DNA from: Methanomassiliicoccales archaeon | Lineage (GTDB): Archaea; Thermoplasmatota; Thermoplasmata; RBG-16-68-12; SOIM01 | Assembly (NCBI GenBank): GCA_004377185.1 | Contig: SOIM01000016.1 | Location: 31,410 to 95,409 of the forward strand | Direction: 5' to 3' | Length of the DNA: 64,000 bases | Shown: one piece after another, positions 27,778 to 37,959 of the stretch | Numbering within the stretch: position 1 is the stretch's first letter | Layout of the letters: each line of letters begins with the position of its first letter | Notes under the pieces: generated by a model | Told to the model about the DNA's origin: nothing | The model's database searches: none | The model's input: the letters and a program-made list of their open reading frames with translations, nothing else | Program-made: the position numbers and the translations under genes

Positions 27778-30507
27778 CTACTTGCTCTGGGTGGCTTCAG
27801 ACAGAGCACTTTGAACTCTGGATCTCAGGCTTTCCCTGAGCTTGATATCTCCTATCTCATCCGTAATAGCGGAAGCTTTCCTTAGGTAGGCCAATCCTTT
27901 TCGACGGTCCTTATCAAGCGTGAGCTGTCCTATGGTCATATAGTACTCAGACAAGTCAGCCGATTTTCCGGACTTCTTAATCAGATTTATGCTTTTCTTG
28001 AAATATCCCTGAGCTTTGTCCCACTCCCCTCTCATGTTGTGTATGAACCCGTACTGCAGGTAATTGGAAGCCACCATTCTATTCTCCTTGAGCTCTTGAA
28101 AAATCTCAGCCGCTTCATCCAGACACTGCTCCGCTTTCACGAGATCTGGCTTCTCGATATATGCTGATGCCATGTTGGCCAGCGTGTAAGCTGTGGATCT
28201 CGCATCTCCTGTCCTTCTGGCCACTTCCAGAGCCTTATCGTAGTTCTCAAGAGCTTCCTCATTCTTCTCCATGTCATAGTAAGAGACTCCCAAGTTATTG
28301 TAGCAATTACTCAGGAGAATCAGGTCACCAGATTCTTTGGCATATTTGACAGCCTTCCGCTTGATTCGAAGCGACTCCTTCTTCTTGCCCGATCTCTCCT
28401 TGAATACTCCAAGGATTCTGTGTGCCTTCGCAACCTCCGTCATGTTCCCGCTGATCTCTGCGGTTTCAAGGCATTTGTCTACGTATACCTGAGCTCTCTG
28501 CAAATCACCTTTTGTTGTCAAGAGACTGGCAATGCCGCAGTAGCACTCGGCAAGACCTTCCAGATTACTAATCTCCTCAGATATCTTTGCGCTATCTAGA
28601 AGGGATTTCAATGAGGCCTCGTAATTTCCTCTCCATGACTGAATCTCGGCAATCCTTCGCAGAGAAATGGAAATTCCTGTATGATTGTCTTCCTTGTCAT
28701 TCAGCGACAGGCAGCGGTTATACTCTATGATCGCCTCATCCCAGGACCCTCGAATATTCTCACACTCGCCTTTCAGGAAAGCCAGCTCAGATTCATTCGG
28801 GAACTTTCTCTCAATGTCAAGACGCAACAGTATTTGATACAGGTCTCTTGAGTGTCCTTTGGCAATGATGTGACGCCCCTCTTCTCTCAGAACACTGACG
28901 ACTCGTTTGACATCTCCCGCATCAGTAAGATGCGACAAACCCTGGACAGTGGACTCGACATCGCCCTGATCAAGGAAGAACTCAGCGGCCTTTTTGTGGT
29001 AGGTCTTCCTAGTCCTACCTTTCAGTTCCTTTCCAATGAAATCTCTTAAAACATCGTGAGTTTGATAATACATGGGAGCCGCTTCGAGGAGAAGCGATTT
29101 CTCCACCAATGACCTGACTGTGCTATGCTTCACGCCTCTCCACTGGAAAAACGCGTCCGAATGTACTGGCCGGCCGAAAATGGAGATCACCCTCATTAGT
29201 CTCATTTCACTTGGGCTCAGCTGGGAAAGGACCTCTTCCTCCAGAAACCTCTCAATGTCCGTTGTCTTGAACTCGTGGGCAGGATCCATCAAATCCAGGA
29301 ATAGTGGCAGTCCTCCAGTGCGCTTGTACGCTTCCCGTTGTCTCCAACCCTCCACTCCTCTCAGCTGGAGGATTTCCTTGGCATCCTCGTAGTTCAGCTT
29401 CCTCAGGACAATCCTCCTCAGTAGCCCCTGTCTCTTGAACTTCTGTCCGTCATAGAGCTTGGGTATCGTCCTTCCAACAAGAATCATCTTCGTCCTGTCA
29501 CAATCACATAACTTACCTATTGCGAATCTGAGAAACTGTGCCAGATTGTTCTGGGTCTTCTCGCAACCGTCAACTACGAAGAGAGCTTCCAAGTCCTTGC
29601 ATTCATTGCCGAAGATGTAGAGGATATCCTCGCTCCTTTTCTCTTCCAGGGACTTGAGAGCGTCCTCGGTTCCCATCTTTCCGTGTGGCTCAAGTGGGTC
29701 CTCACTCCTCATCTCTGGGTGGGACTTGAGATAGGTGTCCAGTTTCTTCCTGCCCAACAGGCTGAGAAAGGCGGCAATCTCTTCCAGGACTGATATCAGT
29801 GTGGACTGCTCGTTCAGGTTCAGCCAGATGGTGTTCGATCTGTCCTTCAATTCATTGAAGACCGTCACGGCAAGGGAAGTCTTTCCTATTCCAGCAACCC
29901 CTTTGATCTCGAGGATCTTCTCCATGTCCGATTCGAACCATTCCATTATCTGCTCTTGCTCTTCCTCTCTACCGAAGAAATACCTTATCGTGGGCTTGTG
30001 GTCATCCAAGCATATGAAGCCAGATTCTCTCTTGATCTGCTCGATGTACGCCTGCTTGTCGAAGACCCCTTTGTGGACACTCAGAGCAATATCCAGAAGC
30101 GAGGATCCGTCCCTCAACCCCATTGGTATATCGCCAAGCCTCACCTCAAATATCTTGCCGGCCTCGTCTTTGAGCTGAATCCTCTTGTCCCGAGCCCTCA
30201 TCCTCAGGGACCTGGCTTCCTTCATCCCAACCTCGGTCAGGATGTACGTCTTTCTTCGCAATTTGCCGATCGGAACGTGAGCCCTCCTGTCGTCCAACAA
30301 CCCCTCCCTCTTCAGTTCGTTCATGACCCTTGAAAGGTTCCCCCTGCTCGCCGAGAGCAATGTTGATATAGCCTCCTGGCAGGTCGCTTCCGGCATGTCG
30401 TACGGGTTGACGTAGGATGAGAAAGGTTCTAGGTGAAGAATCACTGCCTCACGAAGGGGAAACAGCTTCTTTCTTTGATATCGGTAACTCCTTCGCATAG
30501 CTCCCAT
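27778..30507 (-). CDS. STAND/NB-ARC-type ATPase with N-terminal winged helix and C-terminal TPRs
   Basis: wHTH N-terminus; Walker A 'GVAGIGKTSLAVTVF'; Walker B 'ALFVVDGCE'; TPR region. Start at MGAMRR inferred; ORF open from 30576. Confidence 0.85.
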   Translation of the reverse strand: MGAMRRSYRYQRKKLFPLREAVILHLEPFSSYVNPYDMPEATCQEAISTLLSASRGNLSRVMNELKREGLLDDRRAHVPIGKLRRKTYILTEVGMKEARSLRMRARDKRIQLKDEAGKIFEVRLGDIPMGLRDGSSLLDIALSVHKGVFDKQAYIEQIKRESGFICLDDHKPTIRYFFGREEEQEQIMEWFESDMEKILEIKGVAGIGKTSLAVTVFNELKDRSNTIWLNLNEQSTLISVLEEIAAFLSLLGRKKLDTYLKSHPEMRSEDPLEPHGKMGTEDALKSLEEKRSEDILYIFGNECKDLEALFVVDGCEKTQNNLAQFLRFAIGKLCDCDRTKMILVGRTIPKLYDGQKFKRQGLLRRIVLRKLNYEDAKEILQLRGVEGWRQREAYKRTGGLPLFLDLMDPAHEFKTTDIERFLEEEVLSQLSPSEMRLMRVISIFGRPVHSDAFFQWRGVKHSTVRSLVEKSLLLEAAPMYYQTHDVLRDFIGKELKGRTRKTYHKKAAEFFLDQGDVESTVQGLSHLTDAGDVKRVVSVLREEGRHIIAKGHSRDLYQILLRLDIERKFPNESELAFLKGECENIRGSWDEAIIEYNRCLSLNDKEDNHTGISISLRRIAEIQSWRGNYEASLKSLLDSAKISEEISNLEGLAECYCGIASLLTTKGDLQRAQVYVDKCLETAEISGNMTEVAKAHRILGVFKERSGKKKESLRIKRKAVKYAKESGDLILLSNCYNNLGVSYYDMEKNEEALENYDKALEVARRTGDARSTAYTLANMASAYIEKPDLVKAEQCLDEAAEIFQELKENRMVASNYLQYGFIHNMRGEWDKAQGYFKKSINLIKKSGKSADLSEYYMTIGQLTLDKDRRKGLAYLRKASAITDEIGDIKLRESLRSRVQSALSEATQSK

Positions 30508-30539
30508 ATGGTGCCAGGAGCTTAAAATCCTTTCGAAAA

Positions 30540-30582
30540 GACAAAATCTTTGATAAGGGTTATATAAAGGTAGCATTTTGTC
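30540..30582. promoter_or_regulatory. Inverted repeat GACAAAAT / ATTTTGTC (27-nt spacer) bracketing a TATA box
   Basis: Read directly; 'ttatataaagg' between arms; divergent STAND and DUF835 genes. Confidence 0.5.
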
Positions 30583-30599
30583 CTATAAAAGGCGATAAG

Positions 30600-31088
30600 G
30601 TGTCTACTGAGGAAGATGACCGACACAAGGGTATGTTCTTCGTTGATGAGAGAAGGCCCGAACAGAGCTTCTCGCTGTTCATCGATAGAAAGAAGGCGGG
30701 TGCGAAGGGTCTTTGCATTGCGAGAAGACAACTTGAAAATGTTACATCGGAAGAAGAGTTGAGAGACGTTGAATGCTACTGGCTCCTTCTGAGGGATGCG
30801 GACAATGCCATCCGGCCTTCCGACCTTGAGAAGATCGATGACGTCATCTGTTCCTTTCTCGAGAAGAACCGCGGTGGGGTAGTGCTGTTGGATGGTTTCG
30901 AGATGCTGATGTTGTTCAATGACTACAGCAAGATCTCCGAAATGCTGACCAAGGCGAAATCATTGGCGGACTTGAGCGACGCGGCCATAATCATCCCGAT
31001 CGACAGCAGGGCATTATACCGTGAGGACTTCGAGAGAATATCCAAGGACTTCAAGGTCCTAGACTTGGACAGGGCGGAGAAGCTCTAG
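30600..31088 (+). CDS. DUF835 domain protein (GTG start)
   Basis: 'GGVVLLDGFEMLMLFNDYSKISEMLTKAKSLADLSDAAIIIPIDSRALYREDFERI' DUF835 pattern. Confidence 0.75.
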   Translation: MSTEEDDRHKGMFFVDERRPEQSFSLFIDRKKAGAKGLCIARRQLENVTSEEELRDVECYWLLLRDADNAIRPSDLEKIDDVICSFLEKNRGGVVLLDGFEMLMLFNDYSKISEMLTKAKSLADLSDAAIIIPIDSRALYREDFERISKDFKVLDLDRAEKL

Positions 31089-31091
31089 AAT

Positions 31092-31622
31092 TCATGCGAT
31101 TATTTCCAAGTTCCTTTCCAGCAAGGCCAGTTCTTTCTCGTCAAACGCCCTCTCGTCTATCGTAAGGAAGAGTATCGATTTGGACTTCATCACGGTTTCA
31201 TTCACGTATTCCAGAAATCTGATTATGCGCGGGAAGTCGTTGTTGATCATCAGGTACTCTATGCCATCCATGAAGATCACAGTCTTTTCATTGTTCTCCA
31301 CGAACTCGTGGATTATGTTGGTGAGGCTACCCAGATTCTGAGGGTCCACGTAATCCGTTCCAAGAGTTGTGCTCAGCCAAATCACTCTGGGACGTTTCTT
31401 CATGCTCGAGGTGTCCAAATGGTCGGGATGCTGTCTGGTTATCTGCAGCCCTTCGTGGTCACGGTTCACATGATCCGCGAAATGTTGGTAGGCCTTGTCC
31501 ACCTTCTTGCCCTTCATGAGGTAGGAATGACCCGGCTTGAATCTCCTCTCTCCCGAGAACAGCCTCTCAAAGAGGTCGTCCTTGGCAACAATGGCGAAGA
31601 CTGGTATCAGTATGATGTTCAT
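31092..31622 (-). CDS. DUF835 domain protein
   Basis: 'KTVIFMDGIEYLMINNDFPRIIRFLEYVNETVMKSKSILFLTIDERAFDEKELALLER'; start at second Met (MNIILIP) inferred. Confidence 0.72.
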   Translation of the reverse strand: MNIILIPVFAIVAKDDLFERLFSGERRFKPGHSYLMKGKKVDKAYQHFADHVNRDHEGLQITRQHPDHLDTSSMKKRPRVIWLSTTLGTDYVDPQNLGSLTNIIHEFVENNEKTVIFMDGIEYLMINNDFPRIIRFLEYVNETVMKSKSILFLTIDERAFDEKELALLERNLEIIA

Positions 31623-31806
31623 GGTGCCTTCCACTCTTTCAATGGGGCGAGTAAGAACAGCCGAGAATTGAATCTTTCGATTGATATTCTTTTCGGATTG
31701 ACGGGCTCTTCACAATTCATTAAGACCTCCAGGAATGGGATGGCTTTGGTCCATGATTAACAATGCTTATATAGAAGGTCAAACATACAAGCGCGAGGAG
31801 ATAACT

Positions 31807-33459
31807 ATGCTAGGTGGTCAACCCATTATACTTCTTAAGGAAGGAACGGTAAGAGAAACGGGAAGAGGCGCACAGTTCAACAATATCGCTGCGGCAAAAG
31901 CGGTTGCGGATGCCGTTCGATCCACCCTCGGACCCAAAGGAATGGACAAGATGCTGGTGGACAGCATGGGAGATGTCACGATCACGAACGATGGCGTGAC
32001 GATTCTCAAGGAACTCGATGTGGAACATCCCGCCGCAAAGATGGTCGTGGAGATTGCAAAGACCCAGGACGAAGAATGCGGTGACGGAACCACGTCCGCG
32101 GTTGTTCTTGCAGGTGAGCTGTTGAAGAGGAGCGAGGACCTAATCGAGCAAAGGGTGCATCCCACAACTGTTGTGAACGGCTTCAAGCTTGCTTCAAGGG
32201 AGGCTTTGAGGATTCTGAACAAGATGGGATTAGCTGTGAGGTCGACCGACCAGAAGAAGCTCAAGACCATCGCTTCCACTTCGATGACAGGACGCGGTGT
32301 TGGTCCCGCAAAGGACTATCTGGCCGACCTGGCCGTCAAGGCTGTCTTGTCCGTCGCTGAGAAGATCAACAAGAAGACGGTCGTGGACACGGACAACATC
32401 AAGGTGGAGAAGAAACACGGTGGGTCCGTGTACGACACCGAACTCATCTCCGGGATAATCATTGACAAGGAGAGGGTTCATCCAAGAATGCGAAAGACTG
32501 TGAAAGGCGCGAAGATAGCACTCGTGAATTCAGCTTTCGAGATAAGGAAGACGGAAGTGGATGCCAAGATCCAGATTAAGGACCCCACCCAGCTGCAGAG
32601 GTTCCTGGATGAAGAGGAGAAGACGCTGAGAGAGATGGTCAAGAAGGTCACCAAGTCCGGTGCCAACGTCCTGCTCTGTCAGAAGGGAATAGACGACTTG
32701 GCACAGCATTACCTGGCGAAGGAAGGCGTTTTCGCTCTCAGAAGGATTAAGAAATCGGACATGGAGAAGCTTTCCAGAGCAACTGGAGGGAAGATCGTGA
32801 CGACCTTGGATGACCTGAAAGCCTCTGATCTCGGAAAAGCCGGATTGGTGGAGGAGAGGAAGGTCGGGGACAGCGATATGACCTTCGTAACTGGATGCAA
32901 GAATCCAAAGTCCGTTTCGATACTTGTGAGAGGCGGGACCGAGCACGTGGTGGATGAGATCGAGAGATCGCTGAACGACGGTCTGAAGGTTGTTGGACTG
33001 GTAGTAGAGGATGGAAAGGCAGTTCCTGGAGGGGGCGCTCCTGAGATAGAGATGTCCCTGCGCTTGAGAGAGTATGCCGCAACTGTCGGTGGAAGGGAAC
33101 AGCTGGCCATCGAGGCATTTGCTCGTGCGGTTGAGATCATCCCGTGGACGCTGGGTGAGAATGCAGGCGTTGACTCGATCAACCTTCTCATCAAACTGAA
33201 GAGCCAGCACGAAGGGAAGAAAGCGAACAAGAACGCAGGTTTCAATGTCAAGACCGGCGGACCCGGTGACATGGTGAAGTTGAACATACTCGAACCCTTG
33301 CGGGTGAAGACTCACGCGATTGAATCCGCCACTGAGGTCGCAAGCATGATCCTTAGAATCGACGATGTCATCGCGGCAAGCAAGATCAAGGACACAGGGG
33401 GTCCACCGGGCGGTATGCCGGGCGGAATGCCGGGCGGTATGCCACCGGGAATGATGTGA
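31807..33459 (+). CDS. Thermosome (group II chaperonin) subunit
   Basis: '[44 protein letters not shown]'; GGM-rich C-terminus; TATA 'gcttatatag' and SD upstream. Confidence 0.98.
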   Translation: MLGGQPIILLKEGTVRETGRGAQFNNIAAAKAVADAVRSTLGPKGMDKMLVDSMGDVTITNDGVTILKELDVEHPAAKMVVEIAKTQDEECGDGTTSAVVLAGELLKRSEDLIEQRVHPTTVVNGFKLASREALRILNKMGLAVRSTDQKKLKTIASTSMTGRGVGPAKDYLADLAVKAVLSVAEKINKKTVVDTDNIKVEKKHGGSVYDTELISGIIIDKERVHPRMRKTVKGAKIALVNSAFEIRKTEVDAKIQIKDPTQLQRFLDEEEKTLREMVKKVTKSGANVLLCQKGIDDLAQHYLAKEGVFALRRIKKSDMEKLSRATGGKIVTTLDDLKASDLGKAGLVEERKVGDSDMTFVTGCKNPKSVSILVRGGTEHVVDEIERSLNDGLKVVGLVVEDGKAVPGGGAPEIEMSLRLREYAATVGGREQLAIEAFARAVEIIPWTLGENAGVDSINLLIKLKSQHEGKKANKNAGFNVKTGGPGDMVKLNILEPLRVKTHAIESATEVASMILRIDDVIAASKIKDTGGPPGGMPGGMPGGMPPGMM

Positions 33460-33501
33460 AGTATTCCGATTCAATCCCGAGAGAAAAAGACTTGCTAGAA
33501 C

Positions 33502-35421
33502 TCACTTGAACCTGATGGTCTCGAGATTCATAGGCGCTCTTGTCTCCATCCCGAATTTCTTGTAGAGCGAGCTTGCCAGGTCCGAGCACTTGAACTCTTC
33601 CCCATGGCCCACGATTACCTTCTCGGGCCGAGGCTCCAATGTCCCCACGTAGTTGAGAAGCTGCAATCGGTCCGAATGGCCTGAGAAACCATCAACCTCA
33701 TCCACGTCCATCTTTATCTTCAACGTAAGAGGTCTCCCCCTATCGTTGAGGGTTATCTCCTTCCACTCTTTCTGGATTTTCCTGCCTATCGTTCCCTCGG
33801 CCTGGAACCCTACGAATATGAGCGCGTGGGAGGGATCGTCCGCCCATGCCTTGAAATACTCCATCACAGGACCACCGTTCATCATGCCAGAGGTTGCAAG
33901 AATGATGCAGGGATCTGGGTCATGGAGGATCCTCTCTCTCGTATCGGCCCCGTCCACTCTCTTGAACATCTCGGACAGGAATGGGTTCTCTCCCGTCTGG
34001 AAGATCTGTGTCCTGAGCTGACTGTTCAGGTATTCTGGATAGGCCGTGTGTATTGCGGTCGCCTCGAAGATCATCCCGTCCAGGTAGACCGGGACATCTG
34101 GGATGTGCTTGTGGCGCATCAGGTCCTCCAAGACCAGCATGACTTCTTGGGAACGTCCGACCGCGAAAACGGGAACCAGAATCTTGCCGCCTCTCAGGAG
34201 AACGCGGGAACAAACCTCCCTCAACTGCTCCCCCGCTTCCCTCCTGCTCGGTTGTATGTCATGATATCCTCCGTAAGTGGACTCTATGATGAGCGTTTCG
34301 AGCCTGGGGAAACGGTTCACCGCGGGGTTGAAGAGCCAGGTCTTCTCGAACTTGATGTCGCCCGTAAAGGCCACGTTGTACAGTCCGTCTCCGATGTGGA
34401 AATGAGCTATCGCAGATCCCAGGATGTGGCCTGCATTGTGGAAGGTCAACCTGATGTCAGGGGTTATGTCCGTCGTCTCTCCATATTTCAGTGGAATGCA
34501 GTGCTTCACCACCTCTCGGATCTGCGGTGATTCATACGGGGATTTCTTTCCCTCCCCAAAGGAGACCTTGATGTAGTCTATCTGCAGGAGGGACATCAAA
34601 TCCCTGGTTGGGGGTGTGCAGTAAACAGGACCTTCGTATCCGTACTTGTACAAGGCCGGAACGAGTCCAGAGTGATCCAGATGAGCGTGTGTCAAGACAA
34701 CGGCATCCAGGTTGTCCAGAGGCATCACCTCCGGCGCGTTCAGATACGGTCCTCCGTTGTCCTCGGCCGAGACGTCCACACCGCAGTCGATCATCACCTT
34801 GCTCTCCCTGGTCATCAACAGGGAACAGCTTCTGCCTACCTGCCTGAAGCCACCGAGTGATGTCATCCTTATCCAGTTCTCTCCCTGGGCCATCTCCCTT
34901 GCCAGTCTTCGTCCCACTTTCTTCAGAAACTCCTCCCTTGGCTCGCGAACGGACCTCAGGTAGTTCCTTATCTCTTCCACTGTCTTTGAGGGTATGGGCG
35001 GGGCTCTGACCACCTTCGGTGCCCATCCTATGTTCCTCTTGATTTCGTTCAGGAGTGAACCGTGCTTTCCGATAACCAGTCCAGGTGAAAGCGCCTCTAT
35101 GGTTACCTCACCCGTCTCAGGTTCGAAAAAGATGTTGACAATCCGAGCTTCTTCCGGGATAATGCTCTTGATGGTCTTCTCTGCTGTCTTCTCGGGCTCC
35201 AGCAGTGACGGGTCAGGTCTTATCGCGACCCTTCTTCTGAGTGTTTGAGCAAGTTGCCTGACTATGTCATTGTTCTCTGCAAACTCCTCCATGCTTTTTG
35301 TGTAGATGACAATGACTGGACCTTCCAGGTCGACTTTCGTAATCTCCACGCTAGGCGGGACTATCTTTTCAACTATCTCCTTTGCCTCAGCAAGAACACT
35401 TTCTATACTCATCGATTCCAC
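33502..35421 (-). CDS. aCPSF1: KH-domain metallo-beta-lactamase/beta-CASP ribonuclease
   Basis: KH 'GLVIGKHGSLLNEI'; 'LTHAHLDHSGLVPALYKYGYEGPVYCTPPT'; beta-CASP motifs. Confidence 0.97.
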   Translation of the reverse strand: MESMSIESVLAEAKEIVEKIVPPSVEITKVDLEGPVIVIYTKSMEEFAENNDIVRQLAQTLRRRVAIRPDPSLLEPEKTAEKTIKSIIPEEARIVNIFFEPETGEVTIEALSPGLVIGKHGSLLNEIKRNIGWAPKVVRAPPIPSKTVEEIRNYLRSVREPREEFLKKVGRRLAREMAQGENWIRMTSLGGFRQVGRSCSLLMTRESKVMIDCGVDVSAEDNGGPYLNAPEVMPLDNLDAVVLTHAHLDHSGLVPALYKYGYEGPVYCTPPTRDLMSLLQIDYIKVSFGEGKKSPYESPQIREVVKHCIPLKYGETTDITPDIRLTFHNAGHILGSAIAHFHIGDGLYNVAFTGDIKFEKTWLFNPAVNRFPRLETLIIESTYGGYHDIQPSRREAGEQLREVCSRVLLRGGKILVPVFAVGRSQEVMLVLEDLMRHKHIPDVPVYLDGMIFEATAIHTAYPEYLNSQLRTQIFQTGENPFLSEMFKRVDGADTRERILHDPDPCIILATSGMMNGGPVMEYFKAWADDPSHALIFVGFQAEGTIGRKIQKEWKEITLNDRGRPLTLKIKMDVDEVDGFSGHSDRLQLLNYVGTLEPRPEKVIVGHGEEFKCSDLASSLYKKFGMETRAPMNLETIRFK

Positions 35422-35450
35422 TCATCTGTTTGAATGATTGTAAAGGGAGG

Positions 35451-36101
35451 TTAGCTAAGTTTCATGGATGAGATTCTCTTCTCTATTTCCTTGTCATCCA
35501 GATGCGCAAACCCTTTCTTCGTGATGGTGGCGATATCAATTCCGTCACCAGAAGCGGCATCCCTCTTCATGGCCGCGTGCAGGGCGCGAATGGCAAGGTC
35601 CACGCCATCCTTCAAATCCATTTCCTTCTTGTACTGATCCTCCAGAACCCCGTACACAAAAGGGGAACCCGAGCCTGTGGTCACGTATTCGTCCGGTATG
35701 CACCCTCCCGCCATGTCCAGTGAGTATACGTGATTCCCGGATGGGTCCACTCCACCCACAACAAGCTGCACCCAGTACGGGAACATTCTCCTCCCGGCAA
35801 GTATGTTGGCCAAGAGGGTCGCGCACGAACCGACTGGCATGGATGCTCCCCTTTTCAGCTTGTAGAGCTCCACTTCGGCTGTGATGTACCTCGCGAGGAC
35901 CTGAAGATCCCCCACAAGACCTGCCGTGGTCATTCCCAGATTCTCATCCAGCCGGTACAGCTTCTTAGTGCTCTTATGGGCTATCAAAGTTCCCATTGTG
36001 GCTCTTCGCTCGCTAGCTAGGACTACCCCGTCCTTGCAGACCAATCCTAGCGTCGTAGTCCCCGACTTTATTTGTTCTGTAACTTCTGTCATCCCCTGCA
36101 C
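35451..36101 (-). CDS. psmB: Proteasome beta subunit
   Basis: 'SGTTTLGLVCKDGVVLASERRATMGTLIAHKSTKKLYRLDENLGMTTAG'. Confidence 0.98.
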   Translation of the reverse strand: MQGMTEVTEQIKSGTTTLGLVCKDGVVLASERRATMGTLIAHKSTKKLYRLDENLGMTTAGLVGDLQVLARYITAEVELYKLKRGASMPVGSCATLLANILAGRRMFPYWVQLVVGGVDPSGNHVYSLDMAGGCIPDEYVTTGSGSPFVYGVLEDQYKKEMDLKDGVDLAIRALHAAMKRDAASGDGIDIATITKKGFAHLDDKEIEKRISSMKLS

Positions 36102-36269
36102 TCTCGAAAAGTGTCAAAACTGACATTCCCAATAAAGTTGTGCCTGTATATAAGGATTGTGTTTTGGGTGCCAGTCTCGCTGAGATGAGCGCGGCCGGGA
36201 CCACCTTTTTCCATTGGATAGGCTTAATACGCCACTTCTCATTCTGAAGATGCAGGACGTTGGGGAAAA

Positions 36270-36503
36270 ATGGTTCCTGGGAAGAAACTGGAGGATGGTG
36301 AGGCCGAAGAGGTAGTGATTGAGATTCTCAGGAAGGAGGGGCCGCTTACCACCGTCCAGATAGAAGAGAGGGTGCAGAAGAGGGGTGAGGAGTGCCCTGA
36401 TTCCGTTGTTCTCTTTCTCTCCAAACTCCGGCTAAAAGGGATAATCAAGGGAGAGGTCTCAAGGGAACATCGAGGTTGGCTTTGGTGGGTCGGGGACAAG
36501 TAG
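36270..36503 (+). CDS. Small winged-helix protein
   Basis: 'EEVVIEILRKEGPLTTVQIEERVQKRGEECPDSVVLFLSKLRLKGIIKGEV'. Confidence 0.65.
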   Translation: MVPGKKLEDGEAEEVVIEILRKEGPLTTVQIEERVQKRGEECPDSVVLFLSKLRLKGIIKGEVSREHRGWLWWVGDK

Positions 36504-36596
36504 TTTCATCGCATACAGCGAGCGTTTTTCATCGCAGCCATGGTGTGGCAACTATTTAATATCCAAACTCCTATTGAGGTGGGAGATGGGATACAC

Positions 36597-36854
36597 ATGT
36601 TGGAAGAAATTTCTGAGCTCATAGGCTTGCAGGTGTATACTCACGAAGGATTATTCCTGGGGAATGTCAACAATCTAGTCGTGGATGTTGACGAGAGCCA
36701 AGTGGAGGGCGTGTTTATCGGTGACACGAATCCTCTCCTTGTGGAAGGCTCGAAGGCCATAAGTGTCCCCTATCGATGGATCCAGTCGGTGGGCGACATC
36801 GTGATTCTGAGATATTTCCCGAAGAGAGTCAGCCTCAAGAAGAAGGGCAAGTAG
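36597..36854 (+). CDS. PRC-barrel domain protein
   Basis: 'ISELIGLQVYTHEGLFLGNVNNLVVDVDESQVEGVFIGD'. Confidence 0.85.
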   Translation: MLEEISELIGLQVYTHEGLFLGNVNNLVVDVDESQVEGVFIGDTNPLLVEGSKAISVPYRWIQSVGDIVILRYFPKRVSLKKKGK

Positions 36855-36983
36855 TTTCGAAATCGAACATCAATGAGCCTGCCGTCGTTAGTCTTTTATT
36901 CGGATTCCCATATTTACCTATATGACTAATGAACCGGAATCTTTAGGATTCTGGCTTTCTTCACACGGGGGAGGTAAGGGAGA

Positions 36984-37424
36984 ATGGCGTTTCCGGCGAA
37001 ACTTCCGCGTAATGGGAGTATTCCAATGAGGTACGAGTTCGCGATAGTTGAGATTGAAGAATTGAGAGAACACGAAGCCTTTCAGGACAATCTCTTGGAA
37101 AGTTGCATCAAAATGCTGGAGGATGATGGTGTTTTCAAGTACCCAATCCTGGTTGATGAGAACTATCTCATTGTGCTGGATGGGCATCACAGGGTCGAAG
37201 CATTGAAAAGGATGGGCTATACTAAGATACCCGTTTATTTGGTGGACTATTGGGACGCGGCAATTGAGGTCACCACCTGGCCTGAGGCGGAAGTTGAGAA
37301 CATCACCAAGGACATGATCATAGACATGGGAAGGAGCGACAATGTGTTCCCTCCGAAGACCTCCAGGCATATTGTGAATGTCAAACTTGAAGAGCATCCA
37401 GTGCCTCTGGAGGAGCTCAAGTAG
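36984..37424 (+). CDS. ParB-like/SerK-type fold protein
   Basis: 'VFKYPILVDENYLIVLDGHHRVEALKRMGYTKIPVYLVDY' ParB/SerK DGHHR motif. Confidence 0.75.
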   Translation: MAFPAKLPRNGSIPMRYEFAIVEIEELREHEAFQDNLLESCIKMLEDDGVFKYPILVDENYLIVLDGHHRVEALKRMGYTKIPVYLVDYWDAAIEVTTWPEAEVENITKDMIIDMGRSDNVFPPKTSRHIVNVKLEEHPVPLEELK

Positions 37425-37442
37425 TTGACCTTACCACTGGGT

Positions 37443-37919
37443 TCAGATCTTCTTGTACCCCACGACAATCAGAGCAATGCCTACGAGAAAGATTATGAAC
37501 ATGAGCCAGAACATGAATGTCGGTACCCTTTCCACCTCAGCTGGTGCAAAGTTCTGTGTTCTCTCGTCATAGCTTCCAGCAACGAAGCCGACTGTGAGAA
37601 GACCGTAGTACTTCCCTTCTACCACAACTTCCTGGCCGACCTCAAAAGATTCATTCGTGGTAACAACAACGATTTGGCCAAGCGCACCCTCGAATCCCTC
37701 AATTCCTATAGTTTGTCTGTCCGTGTGCTGTCCCCACTCAAAGATCTCTTCGATTTTCCCCTTGAACTTGATGTCTAGGCCAGTTGCAATCGGCGCTCCG
37801 CGCACCTTCTCAATTGCATCCTCGGCCGAATCCACTCCGAAGAGCGGGTAGAAATAGGGCATCAGTATCAGACTGAGAACAACGAGCACAATTCCAAAGC
37901 CTAAAATCCCCTTCCTCAT
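37443..37919 (-). CDS. Membrane protein with two TMs flanking an OB-like (CcmE-like?) domain
   Basis: N- and C-terminal TM; beta-rich centre 'KFKGKIEEIFEWG...VVVEGKYYGLLTVGFVAGSY'. Confidence 0.5.
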   Translation of the reverse strand: MRKGILGFGIVLVVLSLILMPYFYPLFGVDSAEDAIEKVRGAPIATGLDIKFKGKIEEIFEWGQHTDRQTIGIEGFEGALGQIVVVTTNESFEVGQEVVVEGKYYGLLTVGFVAGSYDERTQNFAPAEVERVPTFMFWLMFIIFLVGIALIVVGYKKI

Positions 37920-37959
37920 ATGGTCAGCTAATCGGATGAGTTCACATAAATGTTGCTTT

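Noticed and set aside
32530-33474. Minus-strand 314-aa ORF opposite the thermosome
   Set aside because: Antisense shadow of a strongly conserved gene.
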